Of a DNA stretch of 64,000 bases, positions 53,604 to 62,202 are shown one piece after another. The notes beneath the pieces were generated by a model that did not search any database, was not told the origin of the DNA, and saw only the letters and a list, made by a program, of their open reading frames with translations. The stretch is taken from the NCBI RefSeq assembly GCF_003231275.1, contig NZ_QKVL01000001.1:124001-188000 (forward strand). Direction: 5' to 3'. The first letter of the stretch is position 1, and every line of letters starts with the position of its first letter. This DNA comes from Pseudomonas huaxiensis. GTDB lineage: Bacteria > Pseudomonadota > Gammaproteobacteria > Pseudomonadales > Pseudomonadaceae. Both the position numbers and the translations under genes were made by a program.

Positions 53604-54428
53604 TCAGGGCTGGAAAGCGCCGATGAAAATTGCCGGATCGACCCGCGCATCGTTGAGGCTGATGTTCCAGTGCATGTGCGGCCCGGTGGCGCGGCCGGTG
53701 GAGCCGACCTTGCCGACCACCGCGCCGCGGCTCAGGACCTGCCCGGTCTTCACGTCGATTTTCGACAGGTGGCAGAACATGCTGATGAAGCCCTGGCCGT
53801 GATCGACAAACACGGTGTTGCCGTTGAAGAAGTAGTTGCCGGTGAGGATCACCTTGCCGTTGGCCGGGGTCTTGATCGGCGTGCCGGCGGGGACGGCGAA
53901 GTCCAGGCCGGAATGCGGGTTGCGTTCTTCGCCATTGAAGAAACGGCGTACGCCGAAGCGGCTCGACAGCGGCCCGCTGACCGGTTTGTCCAGCAGCAGG
54001 TTGCTCGGCGTGCCCGGGCTGAAGCTGCGATAGGCCTTCAGTTGCTCGGCCAGTTCGGCGTCGATGCGCTTGAGGTCGGCCGGGTTCGGATTGACCTGGC
54101 GCTGGTTCTTCAGGGTGATGTGCTGTTCCTGATACTTCTTGCTGCCGACGTTGAAATTCAGCGTGCGGGTGCCCTGGGTGAGGCTGGCGGCGCCCGGCTT
54201 CTGGGTCAGCGGGATGCCGACGATAGCCAGCCAGTTGTCCTGTTCCTTGACCACCAGCACCGGCTTGCCGTCGAAACGGGCGGTCAGCGGCTGGGCGGAC
54301 GGGCCGAGGTCGACCACGGCGACGCCGCCGGGCACCGGCTTGTTCAGTTGGCGGGTAATGTAGCTGGCCTGGGCACTGCTGGCGAAGGTCAGGCAGAGCA
54401 GGAGCAGCGAGGCGAACAGTCTTGGCAT
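53604..54428 (-). CDS. Periplasmic M23-family (LytM) metallopeptidase
   Basis: A 274-residue exported protein: signal peptide (MPRLFASLLLLCLTFASSAQA), an N-terminal beta-rich domain (about 25-120) and a LytM/M23 catalytic domain (about 155-265). Zinc ligands are visible: the H-x3-D of NPHSGLDFAVP and the H-x-H of GPHMHW, so it should be active, cleaving peptidoglycan cross-links. Relatives in Pseudomonas occur next to xseA, as here (4-nt gap), probably in one operon. The physiological substrate bond is not deducible. Confidence 0.9.
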   Translation of the reverse strand: MPRLFASLLLLCLTFASSAQASYITRQLNKPVPGGVAVVDLGPSAQPLTARFDGKPVLVVKEQDNWLAIVGIPLTQKPGAASLTQGTRTLNFNVGSKKYQEQHITLKNQRQVNPNPADLKRIDAELAEQLKAYRSFSPGTPSNLLLDKPVSGPLSSRFGVRRFFNGEERNPHSGLDFAVPAGTPIKTPANGKVILTGNYFFNGNTVFVDHGQGFISMFCHLSKIDVKTGQVLSRGAVVGKVGSTGRATGPHMHWNISLNDARVDPAIFIGAFQP

Positions 54429-54432
54429 GGAT

Positions 54433-55812
54433 TCAGTCCAGTAGAGAAAGCGTGACCGGTGTCTGGTGATTGTCTTCGACCCGCACCAGCAACTCGCCTT
54501 CGCCCAGGCGGGCTTTCAGGCGCTGGCCGTTGTGCGTCTGCGCGGCGCTGCGGATCGCCTGGCCGCGCTCGTCGAGCAGGATGCTGTAGCCGCGACCCAG
54601 CGTGGCCAGCGGGCTGACCACTTCGAGCATTTGCACCTGACTCTGGAGCTGTTGACGGCGGTCCTTGAGGGTGTCGCGCATGGCGCGTGGCAGGCGCTCG
54701 GCGAGGTTGTCGAGGCGTTCCTTGAGCAGCGCCAGGGTGCGGCCGGGATGTTGCGCGGCAAGACGCGTGTCGAGTCGTGCCAGACGCTCGCGGCGCTGGT
54801 TCAGGCGCTGCTCGAAGGCGCGGCGCAAACGCATGTCGAGGTCGTCCAGGCGCTGCGCCTGCTGACGCAGCCGTTCGCCAGGGTGACGCAGGCGCCGGGC
54901 CAGGCTGTCGAGGCGCAGGCGATCGTGGGCCAGGCGGCTTTGCATGCGCAACAGCAGGCGCCGTTGCAGGCTTTCCAGGCGGCGTTGCAGGTCGCTGCTG
55001 TCCGGGGCGAGCAACTCGGCGGCGGCCGACGGCGTCGGGGCGCGGACGTCGGCGACGAAGTCACTGATGGACACGTCGGTTTCATGGCCGACCGCGCTGA
55101 CGATTGGCGTCACACAGGCGGCGATGGCGCGGGCCACGGCTTCTTCGTTGAAGCACCAGAGGTCTTCCAGCGAGCCACCGCCACGGGCCAGGATCAGCGC
55201 GTCGAAGCCCTGGGCATCGGCCTTTTGCAGGGCGCGAACGATTTGCCCGATGGCTTCGCGGCCCTGCACGGCGGTGGGGATCAGGTTCAGTTCGACCTGC
55301 GGTGCGCGGCGACGGAATACGCTGATGATGTCGCGGATCACCGCGCCGGTCGGCGAACTGACGATGCCGATGCGCTGCGGGTGAGCGGGCAGGGTGCGCT
55401 TGCGTTCGGCGGCGAACAGGCCTTCGGCGCTGAGCTTTTCCTTCAGGGCATCGAAGGCCAGACGCAGGGCGCCGTCGCCGGCGGGTTCGACGGTGTCGAG
55501 GATCAGTTGGTAGTCGCCACGGCCCTCGAACAGCGAGACTTTGCCGCGCACCTTGACCGCCAGGCCGTCGCGCAACGCCTGGCGAACCCGCGCGGCGTTA
55601 TTGCGAAACAGCGCGCAACGCACCTGGGCGCCGCTGTCCTTGAGGGTGAAATAGACGTGGCCGGAAGCCGGGCGGGCGAGGTTGGATATCTCGCCTTCGA
55701 CCCAGATATTGCTGAAAACATCTTCCAGCAGCACGCGGGCGCGGCCGTTGAGTTGGCTGACGGTGAGGACTTCACGGTCGAGGCCGAGGCGTTCGAAAGG
55801 GTCTCTGATCAT
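54433..55812 (-). CDS. xseA: Exodeoxyribonuclease VII large subunit
   Basis: With XseB it degrades single-stranded DNA to oligonucleotides. The protein has 459 residues: N-terminal OB-fold (VSQLNGRARVLLEDVFSNIWVEGEISNL), catalytic region with GIVSSPTGAVIRDI and ARGGGSLEDLWCFNEE, SAVGHETDVSISDFVAD, then a long coiled-coil (about 270-400). It starts at the ATG at 55812. The xseB gene is not in this window. Confidence 0.95.
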   Translation of the reverse strand: MIRDPFERLGLDREVLTVSQLNGRARVLLEDVFSNIWVEGEISNLARPASGHVYFTLKDSGAQVRCALFRNNAARVRQALRDGLAVKVRGKVSLFEGRGDYQLILDTVEPAGDGALRLAFDALKEKLSAEGLFAAERKRTLPAHPQRIGIVSSPTGAVIRDIISVFRRRAPQVELNLIPTAVQGREAIGQIVRALQKADAQGFDALILARGGGSLEDLWCFNEEAVARAIAACVTPIVSAVGHETDVSISDFVADVRAPTPSAAAELLAPDSSDLQRRLESLQRRLLLRMQSRLAHDRLRLDSLARRLRHPGERLRQQAQRLDDLDMRLRRAFEQRLNQRRERLARLDTRLAAQHPGRTLALLKERLDNLAERLPRAMRDTLKDRRQQLQSQVQMLEVVSPLATLGRGYSILLDERGQAIRSAAQTHNGQRLKARLGEGELLVRVEDNHQTPVTLSLLD

Positions 55813-56244
55813 GGGGCGGCACTATAAAGGATCGCGGGGTGGAGTGTCCTGTGTATCCGGCACATAGGACAACGCCCTGAGGCCCGGTAGAAATTACAGC
55901 GGTCTTTGTCAGTCACTGCTTGACTCTGAAGTCACTAGAGGGTTTATCGTCCCCTCCATCGAAGTATTCAATGGACCGCACAAACCGCCCTGGCTTGTGA
56001 TCTTCAACAAGGATGTTGATGAAATGAACGATCCCTGATTCCCCTCCCTTACTGCGCGAAGCATAACTTCTTCGCGTGCCCTCACGTTCGTCCGTACAAC
56101 CCGGCCTGATTGAAGGGTCGAAGTTGCGCTGTCGGCTGGGCGCTGAAAAAACATCAATAACAACATCGAACGTCACGCCTTCGGTCCGTGGTTACCTGCG
56201 CTTGTGTGTTTTTACAATAAACATCAATGGAAATGAGGAACTTC
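55813..56244. promoter_or_regulatory. Intergenic region at the left edge of the biosynthetic cluster
   Basis: 432 bp between xseA and the LuxE-like gene, less GC-rich than the surroundings. Two overlapping minus-strand ORFs of 85-87 codons (55909-56176) have no recognisable features and no good ribosome site, so I do not call them. The last 80 bp are AT-rich and should contain the cluster promoter. The border between core genome and accessory cluster probably lies here. Confidence 0.4.
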
Positions 56245-57420
56245 ATGAACAGCAGCGATTTCTCCGCACGCCTGAAAGAGTTGGGTATCGACCCCATGAA
56301 AGCGGCGGCTGCATCGGTTTCGGAACTTTATCGGTTGCCGCAGAGCGCACTCGATGAAATCAAGACGTCGTTGATTGTCGACGCTTTCCGCTTTCACTAT
56401 CGGAATAACGCCTATTATCGGCAGGCCTGTAACAGCAAGGGCATCACTGAAGACAGCATCGCGACCTTCGATGATCTGATCCGCATTCCGCTGGTGCCGA
56501 TTGCCAAGTTCAAGTCCGCCAGCAGTCACGAATTACTGTCCAAGCCGCTTGCGCAGATCGAACACGAAATGCGCAGCACCGGCACCAGTGGTATTCCGAG
56601 TATTTCCCGGCGCTGCCATGAAACCGTCGATGTCGCGGTGGTAGCGATCTATGCGATGTACCGCGAGTTCCTCGGTATCTCCAAAGGCGCGGGCTTGTAT
56701 ATCTGCCCGTCCACCGAGGAAATCCCGGAGATGGGCATGATCAAGGCGTTGAACATGCTCGCCGGCATGCTGGACACCCATCGATTCATGGTCAAGCAGG
56801 AGCGCTTCGTTCCCGAGCAGGCCATCGAACAGCTCAAGGGCTGGGAAAACCAGTTCACCCGCCACATCATCGGTCCGCCCTTCCTGATCTATCGCCTGCT
56901 GCAGTTCCTCAAGCAGACCGGCCAGCGCCTGACCCTGGACCGCGGCAGTCGGGTGATCACCCTCGGCGGCTGGAAGCGCTTTACCGGGCAGATGATTTCC
57001 CGCCGCGAATTCAACCTGATGTGCCAGGAATATCTGGGCATCGATCCGGGTTCGGTGCGCGATATCTACGCGCTGGTGGAATCCAACGTCATGGCCATCG
57101 ATGACGAACATCAGGTCAAGCATGTCTCGCCCTATGTGCATTTCACCGTGCGTGACATGAACGACCTGAGCCGCGAAGTCGCACCGGGGGAGAGGGGCGT
57201 GCTGGGCATTCTCGATCCGCTGGCACTGGCGACGCCGGGGATGATTCTCACCGAGGACATCGTTGTCCTGTTGCCTGGCGAAAGTCCGTCCGGACGCAGT
57301 GGCCAACGCATGGAATACATCATGCGCGCGCCTACTTCCCTGGAGTTCGGTTGCTGTGCGGTGAACCTGGAAAAAACCATGGACGGACAAACCTCGAACA
57401 CCTGCCCGATCGCCAGTTGA
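56245..57420 (+). CDS. LuxE-like acyl-protein synthetase
   Basis: A 391-residue member of the LuxE/PaaK-like adenylating family. It contains the nucleotide-binding STGTSGIPS motif (about 112-120), FRFHYRNNAYYRQACN in the N-terminal part, and a C-terminal small domain. LuxE activates a fatty acid as acyl-AMP and holds it on a cysteine near the C-terminus before handing it to a reductase. Here Cys370/Cys371 (EFGCCAVNLEK) and Cys387 are candidates. The ATG at 56245 has GAGGAAC just before it. No LuxC-type reductase is seen within the window. First gene of the cluster. Confidence 0.8.
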   Translation: MNSSDFSARLKELGIDPMKAAAASVSELYRLPQSALDEIKTSLIVDAFRFHYRNNAYYRQACNSKGITEDSIATFDDLIRIPLVPIAKFKSASSHELLSKPLAQIEHEMRSTGTSGIPSISRRCHETVDVAVVAIYAMYREFLGISKGAGLYICPSTEEIPEMGMIKALNMLAGMLDTHRFMVKQERFVPEQAIEQLKGWENQFTRHIIGPPFLIYRLLQFLKQTGQRLTLDRGSRVITLGGWKRFTGQMISRREFNLMCQEYLGIDPGSVRDIYALVESNVMAIDDEHQVKHVSPYVHFTVRDMNDLSREVAPGERGVLGILDPLALATPGMILTEDIVVLLPGESPSGRSGQRMEYIMRAPTSLEFGCCAVNLEKTMDGQTSNTCPIAS

Positions 57421-57448
57421 TAGTGTGGACCTCGCAAAAGGACATTGT

Positions 57449-57808
57449 ATGTTCAACGATATTATCGTCAGAAACTTTTCCGATCCTGTATACGCCGCCG
57501 AAGTTGATGAGCAGGCCGCCACCATCGAACTGGGTAATCCGGTGTGCGGCGATCGGATTCGCGTGCAGTTCGAAGTGCTCGATCGCGCTATTCAGAATGT
57601 TCGTTATCAGGCCTGGGGCTGTGCAACTTCCCTGGCCACCGGAAATATATTCTGCGCGCAAATCGACGGTCAGTCCCTCGACACACTCGAGGACGTTACC
57701 AGTGCCGACATGCAACAGATGTTGGGCGAGATAGAACCCTCGCAACATCATTGCCTGGAAATGCTCAAGTCACTCTTTATCCAGCTACGGCAATACAACG
57801 CCGCCTGA
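57449..57808 (+). CDS. IscU/NifU-like iron-sulfur or sulfur scaffold protein
   Basis: A 119-residue protein with all three scaffold cysteines, Cys33 (PVCGD, with Asp35), Cys58 (AWGCATS) and Cys102 (HHC, with His101), in the spacing of IscU/NifU N-terminal domains. The LPPVK motif that housekeeping IscU uses to bind HscA is replaced by IEPSQ, so it is a dedicated copy not served by that chaperone. AAGGAC lies 5 nt before the ATG at 57449. The cysteine desulfurase gene begins 11 nt after its stop. It probably takes sulfur from that enzyme for cluster assembly or direct sulfur transfer in this pathway. Confidence 0.86.
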   Translation: MFNDIIVRNFSDPVYAAEVDEQAATIELGNPVCGDRIRVQFEVLDRAIQNVRYQAWGCATSLATGNIFCAQIDGQSLDTLEDVTSADMQQMLGEIEPSQHHCLEMLKSLFIQLRQYNAA

Positions 57809-57819
57809 GGAAGAACAGG

Positions 57820-59010
57820 ATGTCGACCCACGGTTATTTCGATTACAACGCGACGACCCCGATGTACAAGGAAGCCTCTCACGCACTGAGCGAGGCCTTG
57901 AACCACTTCGGTAACCCGTCGAGCGTCTACACGCTGGCCAAACAGAACCGCAACGCCCTGGCCATCGCACGGCAACAGGTCGCCGGTTTGATGAACTGCG
58001 CACCGGCCGAGCTGACCTTTACTTCGGGCGGTACCGAGGCCAACAACTGGGCGATCAAGGGCTCCTTGCTTGCCTGCGGCGCCATCGGTCGTGTGGCCCA
58101 GCCCACCCACCTCATCATTTCGGCGATCGAGCACTCGTCGATCCTCGAGATTGCCGCTCACCTGGAGCGGGTCTTCGGCTTCGAGGTCACCCGCCTGGCG
58201 CCGGACCGTGACGGTCTGGTGAGCGCGGAGCGGGTGCGCCAGGCCCTGCGGGAAAACACCCGGCTGGTCTCGATCATGCTGATGAACAACGAAGTCGGCA
58301 CCTTGCAGCCGGTGGGCGAGATCGCCCGGGTACTGCAGGGTCGCGGTATCCACTTTCATGTCGATGGCGTGCAGGCGGTAGGCAAGATCCCGGTGGATGT
58401 GCAGGCGCTGGGCATCGACACCCTGTCGTTCGCCGGGCACAAGTTCTGCGGGCCCAAGGGCGTCGGCGGCCTGTATATGCGCAACGGTGTGGTCCTCGAA
58501 CCGCTGCTGCACGGCGGTGGCCAGGAGGGTGGTCTGCGCGGCGGTACCGAGGCGTCGGCGCTGGTCACTGCCATGGGCGTGGCCGCCGAGGTGGCGGCAG
58601 CGGCCATGCCCGACACCATCACCCGCATGGGCATTTACCGCGAGCACCTGATCGAGCAACTGCAAGCGCGGATCCCCGGCGTGACCATTCATGGCTCGGC
58701 GGACCCGGCGAAGCAGGCGCCCAATACCCTCAGCGTGTGCATCGCCGGTATTCGCGCCGAGTCGCTGGCGGCGCTGCTGGACCAGATGCACGGCATCCAG
58801 GTCTCGCTCGGCTCTGCCTGTTCCAGCAACAACGCCAAGTCGCTGTCCCATGTGCTGGTGGCCATGGGGCTTGGCGAGGCGACGATCCAGTCGACCATGC
58901 GCGTCAGCCTTGGCCCGCTGACCACCGCAGACAGCCTCGAACGCTTCGTCGGCGCGGTGGAGGCGGGGATCCGCATGCTGCGGCGGATCAGCGGAGAGGT
59001 GCCAGCATGA
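57820..59010 (+). CDS. Cysteine desulfurase, NifS/IscS class
   Basis: A 396-residue PLP enzyme that removes sulfur from cysteine as a persulfide. It starts MSTHGYFDYNATTPMYKEA; the PLP lysine is Lys208 (SFAGHKFCGPKG), and the persulfide cysteine is Cys334 in VSLGSACSSNN, in the long loop of class I enzymes. Length and motifs are complete, so it should be active. It follows the scaffold gene and overlaps the FAAL gene by ATGA. It is distinct from the isc housekeeping operon since no iscR, iscA, hscA or fdx genes accompany it. Confidence 0.92.
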   Translation: MSTHGYFDYNATTPMYKEASHALSEALNHFGNPSSVYTLAKQNRNALAIARQQVAGLMNCAPAELTFTSGGTEANNWAIKGSLLACGAIGRVAQPTHLIISAIEHSSILEIAAHLERVFGFEVTRLAPDRDGLVSAERVRQALRENTRLVSIMLMNNEVGTLQPVGEIARVLQGRGIHFHVDGVQAVGKIPVDVQALGIDTLSFAGHKFCGPKGVGGLYMRNGVVLEPLLHGGGQEGGLRGGTEASALVTAMGVAAEVAAAAMPDTITRMGIYREHLIEQLQARIPGVTIHGSADPAKQAPNTLSVCIAGIRAESLAALLDQMHGIQVSLGSACSSNNAKSLSHVLVAMGLGEATIQSTMRVSLGPLTTADSLERFVGAVEAGIRMLRRISGEVPA

Positions 59011-60782
59011 GCCGACTGATCCCGCTGGACCGCGCCGGCACCATTCTCGACTGCCTCGATCACTACGCGTCGTCCCAGCCCGACGCACCGGCCTACACCT
59101 TCGTCGGCCACAAGGAGGAGGACCGGCAGGTGCTCAGCTACGGCGAGCTGCACCAGCGCGCCACGGGCTATGCGACGGTTTTGCGCGACGCCGGGCTGGC
59201 GCACCGGAATGTCCTGCTGCTGTTTCCCACCGGGCTGGATTTCATCGTCGCGTTCTTTGCCTGTGCTTATGCGCGAGCAGTGTCGATCCCGGCCAACCTG
59301 GCGCGCAATAGCCATCACTACACCCGCCTCGGACAGATCGTGGAAAACGCTGGCGCCGCTGCAGTGTTGACCGTGCCCGAGCTGCAAACCTCGATCGCCG
59401 AAGGACTGGGCCGGCGTGAGGACCTGAAGTTTTACTGCGAGCCGCTTGCTGCAAACCAGGCCTGTGCGCAACTGACCCGCCCGGACCCTGAGCAACTGGC
59501 GTTCATCCAATACACCTCCGGCTCCACCGGTGTGCCCAAGGGTGTGATGGTCCGCCACTCGCAACTGATCGCCAACGAGCGCGCGATCCATTCCGTCCTG
59601 CAACTGGGCGAGGGCGTTGTCGGCGCTGGCTGGTTGCCGCAGTTTCACGATATGGGCCTGATCGGCGCGCTGCTGCAACCCATCTCCCTGGGCGGCCACT
59701 ATGTGTTCATGTCGCCGCTGCATTTCCTGCAGCGGCCGCTGCGCTGGCTGACCTTGCTCAGCCAGTACGGCGCGGCGGCGACCGGAGCACCGAACTTTGC
59801 CCTGGCCTTGTGCGTGCAGGCCGAGGTGGACGAGCGCACGGCGGCGCAACTGGACCTGTCGGCACTGCGCGTGCTGTTCTGCGGTGCCGAGCCGATCAGC
59901 GCCACGGTGCTGGAGCGTTTCGAAGAAAAGTTCGCCCGCTACGGCCTGCGCACGGGAACGGTCACGCCGTGCTACGGCCTGGCGGAAGCGACCCTGATCG
60001 TGTCCGGCGGCGTGGCGGCGAATGAGCAACGGGTGTTGAACGTCGCGCGCAAGGACCTGGAAAACGGCATGGCCATCGTCTCCGGCAAGTTCGATCAGGA
60101 CGCGCAGGCCCTGGTCAATTGCGGTCCGGTGGTGCGCGACCATCAGGTGGCGATTGTCGATCCCGACAGCCGTCGCCGCGTCGACGACGGCCAGACGGGC
60201 GAGGTCTGGTTCTCCGGTCCCAGCGTCGCCTCAGGTTACTGGGCCAACGCCCAGGCCAGCGCTGCCACCTTCGGCGCGGTCACCGCCTGCGGACAAGGCC
60301 CGTGGATGCGCACCGGCGACCTGGGTTTCATCCACGATGGAAGCCTGTATATCGCCGGCCGGATCAAGGAACTGATCATTCTGCGCGGGCGCAATGTTCA
60401 CCCCCATGACCTGGAGACCAGCCTGCGCGATGTGCATCCAGCGCTCGGTGATGCCGCCATTGCGGCGTTCGCTGTCGAGGCCGGCCCGAGTCCGCAGGTG
60501 GTTGCCTGGATCGAGTTTCCCCGTCGCGACCGCAGCGCCGGCGAGCTGGATTTCCCGAGCCTCACTCGCCAGTTGCGCGCGGTGCTGATGGCCGCCCACG
60601 AGGTGCGTCTGGAAGACATCGTCTACCTGTACCAAGGCGCGATTCCGCGCACCTCAAGCGGCAAGGTGCAGCGTCATCTGTGCGCCAGCCGTCACCTCGA
60701 CGGCAGCATCGAACAGCACCGCCTGCTGATCCACTCCACCCGCCAACCCACCCCGTCCTGCCTGGAGGCTATCGCGCCATGA
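59007..60782 (+). CDS. Fatty acyl-AMP ligase
   Basis: A 591-residue ANL-superfamily enzyme. The P-loop is YTSGSTGVPKGVM; downstream WLPQFHDMGLIGALLQPISL and GHYVFMSPLHFLQRP are typical of fatty acyl-AMP ligases (FAAL), which activate a fatty acid and pass it to an acyl carrier protein and not to CoA. The C-terminal subdomain has MRTGDLGFIHDGSLYIAGR and GRNVHPHDLE. The ACP gene follows with an overlapping start, making acyl loading of that ACP the probable step. Chain length is not deducible. Confidence 0.9.
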   Translation: MSRLIPLDRAGTILDCLDHYASSQPDAPAYTFVGHKEEDRQVLSYGELHQRATGYATVLRDAGLAHRNVLLLFPTGLDFIVAFFACAYARAVSIPANLARNSHHYTRLGQIVENAGAAAVLTVPELQTSIAEGLGRREDLKFYCEPLAANQACAQLTRPDPEQLAFIQYTSGSTGVPKGVMVRHSQLIANERAIHSVLQLGEGVVGAGWLPQFHDMGLIGALLQPISLGGHYVFMSPLHFLQRPLRWLTLLSQYGAAATGAPNFALALCVQAEVDERTAAQLDLSALRVLFCGAEPISATVLERFEEKFARYGLRTGTVTPCYGLAEATLIVSGGVAANEQRVLNVARKDLENGMAIVSGKFDQDAQALVNCGPVVRDHQVAIVDPDSRRRVDDGQTGEVWFSGPSVASGYWANAQASAATFGAVTACGQGPWMRTGDLGFIHDGSLYIAGRIKELIILRGRNVHPHDLETSLRDVHPALGDAAIAAFAVEAGPSPQVVAWIEFPRRDRSAGELDFPSLTRQLRAVLMAAHEVRLEDIVYLYQGAIPRTSSGKVQRHLCASRHLDGSIEQHRLLIHSTRQPTPSCLEAIAP

Positions 60783-61123
60783 CCGCCGATCTGAACCTGA
60801 CTGTCCCATTGCCCGATGCCTCCTGGTCCAGCAAGGAAGGTCTGGCCGCCGTCAAAGCGCTGATCAAGACGCGCCTGCGGGATTACCTGCGGGTGCACCA
60901 GCCGGACTTCGTCGAGGAGATTCACGACAACCTGTCGTTCGACTACATCGGTCTGGACTCGGTGGCCCGGGTCGAACTGGTGGCGGCACTGGAGCGGCAC
61001 CTGGGTATCGCCCTCGACCCGACCGCCGCCTATGACTTCGTCACCGTCGGCGCCCTGGCCAGCTTTGTCTGGTCGGAGCTGTCCGGCGAATCCCTCGACC
61101 TGAAAGCCGCGCTGGGGGTTTGA
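60779..61123 (+). CDS. Acyl carrier protein
   Basis: A 114-residue carrier with an approximately 25-residue N-terminal extension before the helical ACP fold. The phosphopantetheine serine is Ser61 in YIGLDSVARVEL, a good match to the GxDS motif. It is likely loaded by the preceding FAAL. Overlaps at both ends (ATGA with FAAL; adjacent ATG of the monooxygenase directly after its stop) show tight coupling. Confidence 0.92.
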   Translation: MTADLNLTVPLPDASWSSKEGLAAVKALIKTRLRDYLRVHQPDFVEEIHDNLSFDYIGLDSVARVELVAALERHLGIALDPTAAYDFVTVGALASFVWSELSGESLDLKAALGV

Positions 61124-62173
61124 ATGCTCGACTGTCTCGTTATCGGCGGCGGGCAATCGGGCCTGCTGTGCGGGCATTTACTGGCGCGGGCCGGCATCGA
61201 CTACCGGGTGCTCGATGCCGGCCCGCGCGCCGGCGAGGTCTGGCGGCAACGGCCTGCCAGCCTGCGGCTGTTCACCTCGCGGCAGTTCTGTCGTCTGGCG
61301 GATCTGCCGATGCCCGGCGATCCCGCGGGCTATGCCTCAGGCCATGAATTTGCCGATTACCTGGAAGCGTTCGCTCAGGCGAAGCAGGTGCGGGTGTCTT
61401 TCGCCACCCGCGTGGCACGCTTGAGCGCGGTGGAAAACGGCTTCGAGGCGCTGCTCGAAAATGGCGAAGTCATTTGCTGCCGCAGCGTGATCAATGCCAC
61501 CGGCTCCAACCAGGCGCCGGTGGTGCCCGGTTTTGCACAGAAGCTCGATCCGCGGATCGTGCAACTGGCGGCCGGCGAGTTTCGCGATGCGGGCTTTATG
61601 CCCGCCGGTTCGCGCATCGCCGTGGTCGGCGACGGCGCCAGCGGGCGGCAGATTGCCCTGGAACTGGCCGCGCAACACCGGGTGCTGTTGGCCTGTGGGC
61701 GTCAGCGCAAGCTGGTGCCCAACCGTGTTCTGGGCAAGGACGTGTTCTGGTGGTTGAACAGCCTGGGAATCTTGTCGGCCCATCACGATTCCTGGGTCGC
61801 GGGAATCATCAGAAAGCGCGATCCAATTCCCGTGGCGAGTGCCAACAACAACGCACTGACGCAACGGGGTGTGGAGATCAGAGCACGCGCCATCGATGCC
61901 GATGAAACCGGTCTGATCTTCCAGGACCAGCGCCACGAACCGGTCCAGGCGGTGATCTGGTGCAACGGTTATCGGGAAGACACCGGCTGGATTCAACTGC
62001 CCGGCGCCGAAGCCTTCGGCGCCGGTATCGGCCACGAAGGCCGCACGCCGCAACCGGGGTTTTTCCTGATGGGGCGCAAGTGGCTGAGTTGTCGCGCTTC
62101 GGAACTTGTGGTCGGCGCCAATAACGATGCCGCCCGCGTCGTTCAATATGTCCGGGAGTCTCTGGGCAACTAA
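61124..62173 (+). CDS. Flavin-dependent monooxygenase / NAD(P)H oxidoreductase
   Basis: A 349-residue two-dinucleotide-binding flavoprotein: FAD Rossmann motif VIGGGQSGL (about 6-14), a second site for NAD(P)H, VVGDGASGRQIA, near residue 167, and the link ATGSNQAP. This is the layout of the flavin-containing monooxygenase / CzcO-like group, which hydroxylate N or S atoms or oxidise carbonyls. In this cluster oxidation of a sulfur or nitrogen atom or of the acyl chain are all possible. The start directly follows the ACP stop. Confidence 0.83.
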   Translation: MLDCLVIGGGQSGLLCGHLLARAGIDYRVLDAGPRAGEVWRQRPASLRLFTSRQFCRLADLPMPGDPAGYASGHEFADYLEAFAQAKQVRVSFATRVARLSAVENGFEALLENGEVICCRSVINATGSNQAPVVPGFAQKLDPRIVQLAAGEFRDAGFMPAGSRIAVVGDGASGRQIALELAAQHRVLLACGRQRKLVPNRVLGKDVFWWLNSLGILSAHHDSWVAGIIRKRDPIPVASANNNALTQRGVEIRARAIDADETGLIFQDQRHEPVQAVIWCNGYREDTGWIQLPGAEAFGAGIGHEGRTPQPGFFLMGRKWLSCRASELVVGANNDAARVVQYVRESLGN

Positions 62174-62202
62174 CCGCAGTTCATCTGAAGGATGAGTTGA
62201 AC

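Noticed and set aside
55909..56176. Two overlapping minus-strand ORFs of 85-87 codons
   Set aside because: Neither has a ribosome site, domain or low-complexity signature; they overlap in different frames. A small gene cannot be excluded but is not supported.
56202..56217. TTGT-N8-ACAA, a formal match to the HexR consensus upstream of the LuxE-like gene
   Set aside because: The pattern fixes only eight bases, so a few matches are expected by chance in 64 kb, and nothing links this cluster to glucose metabolism.
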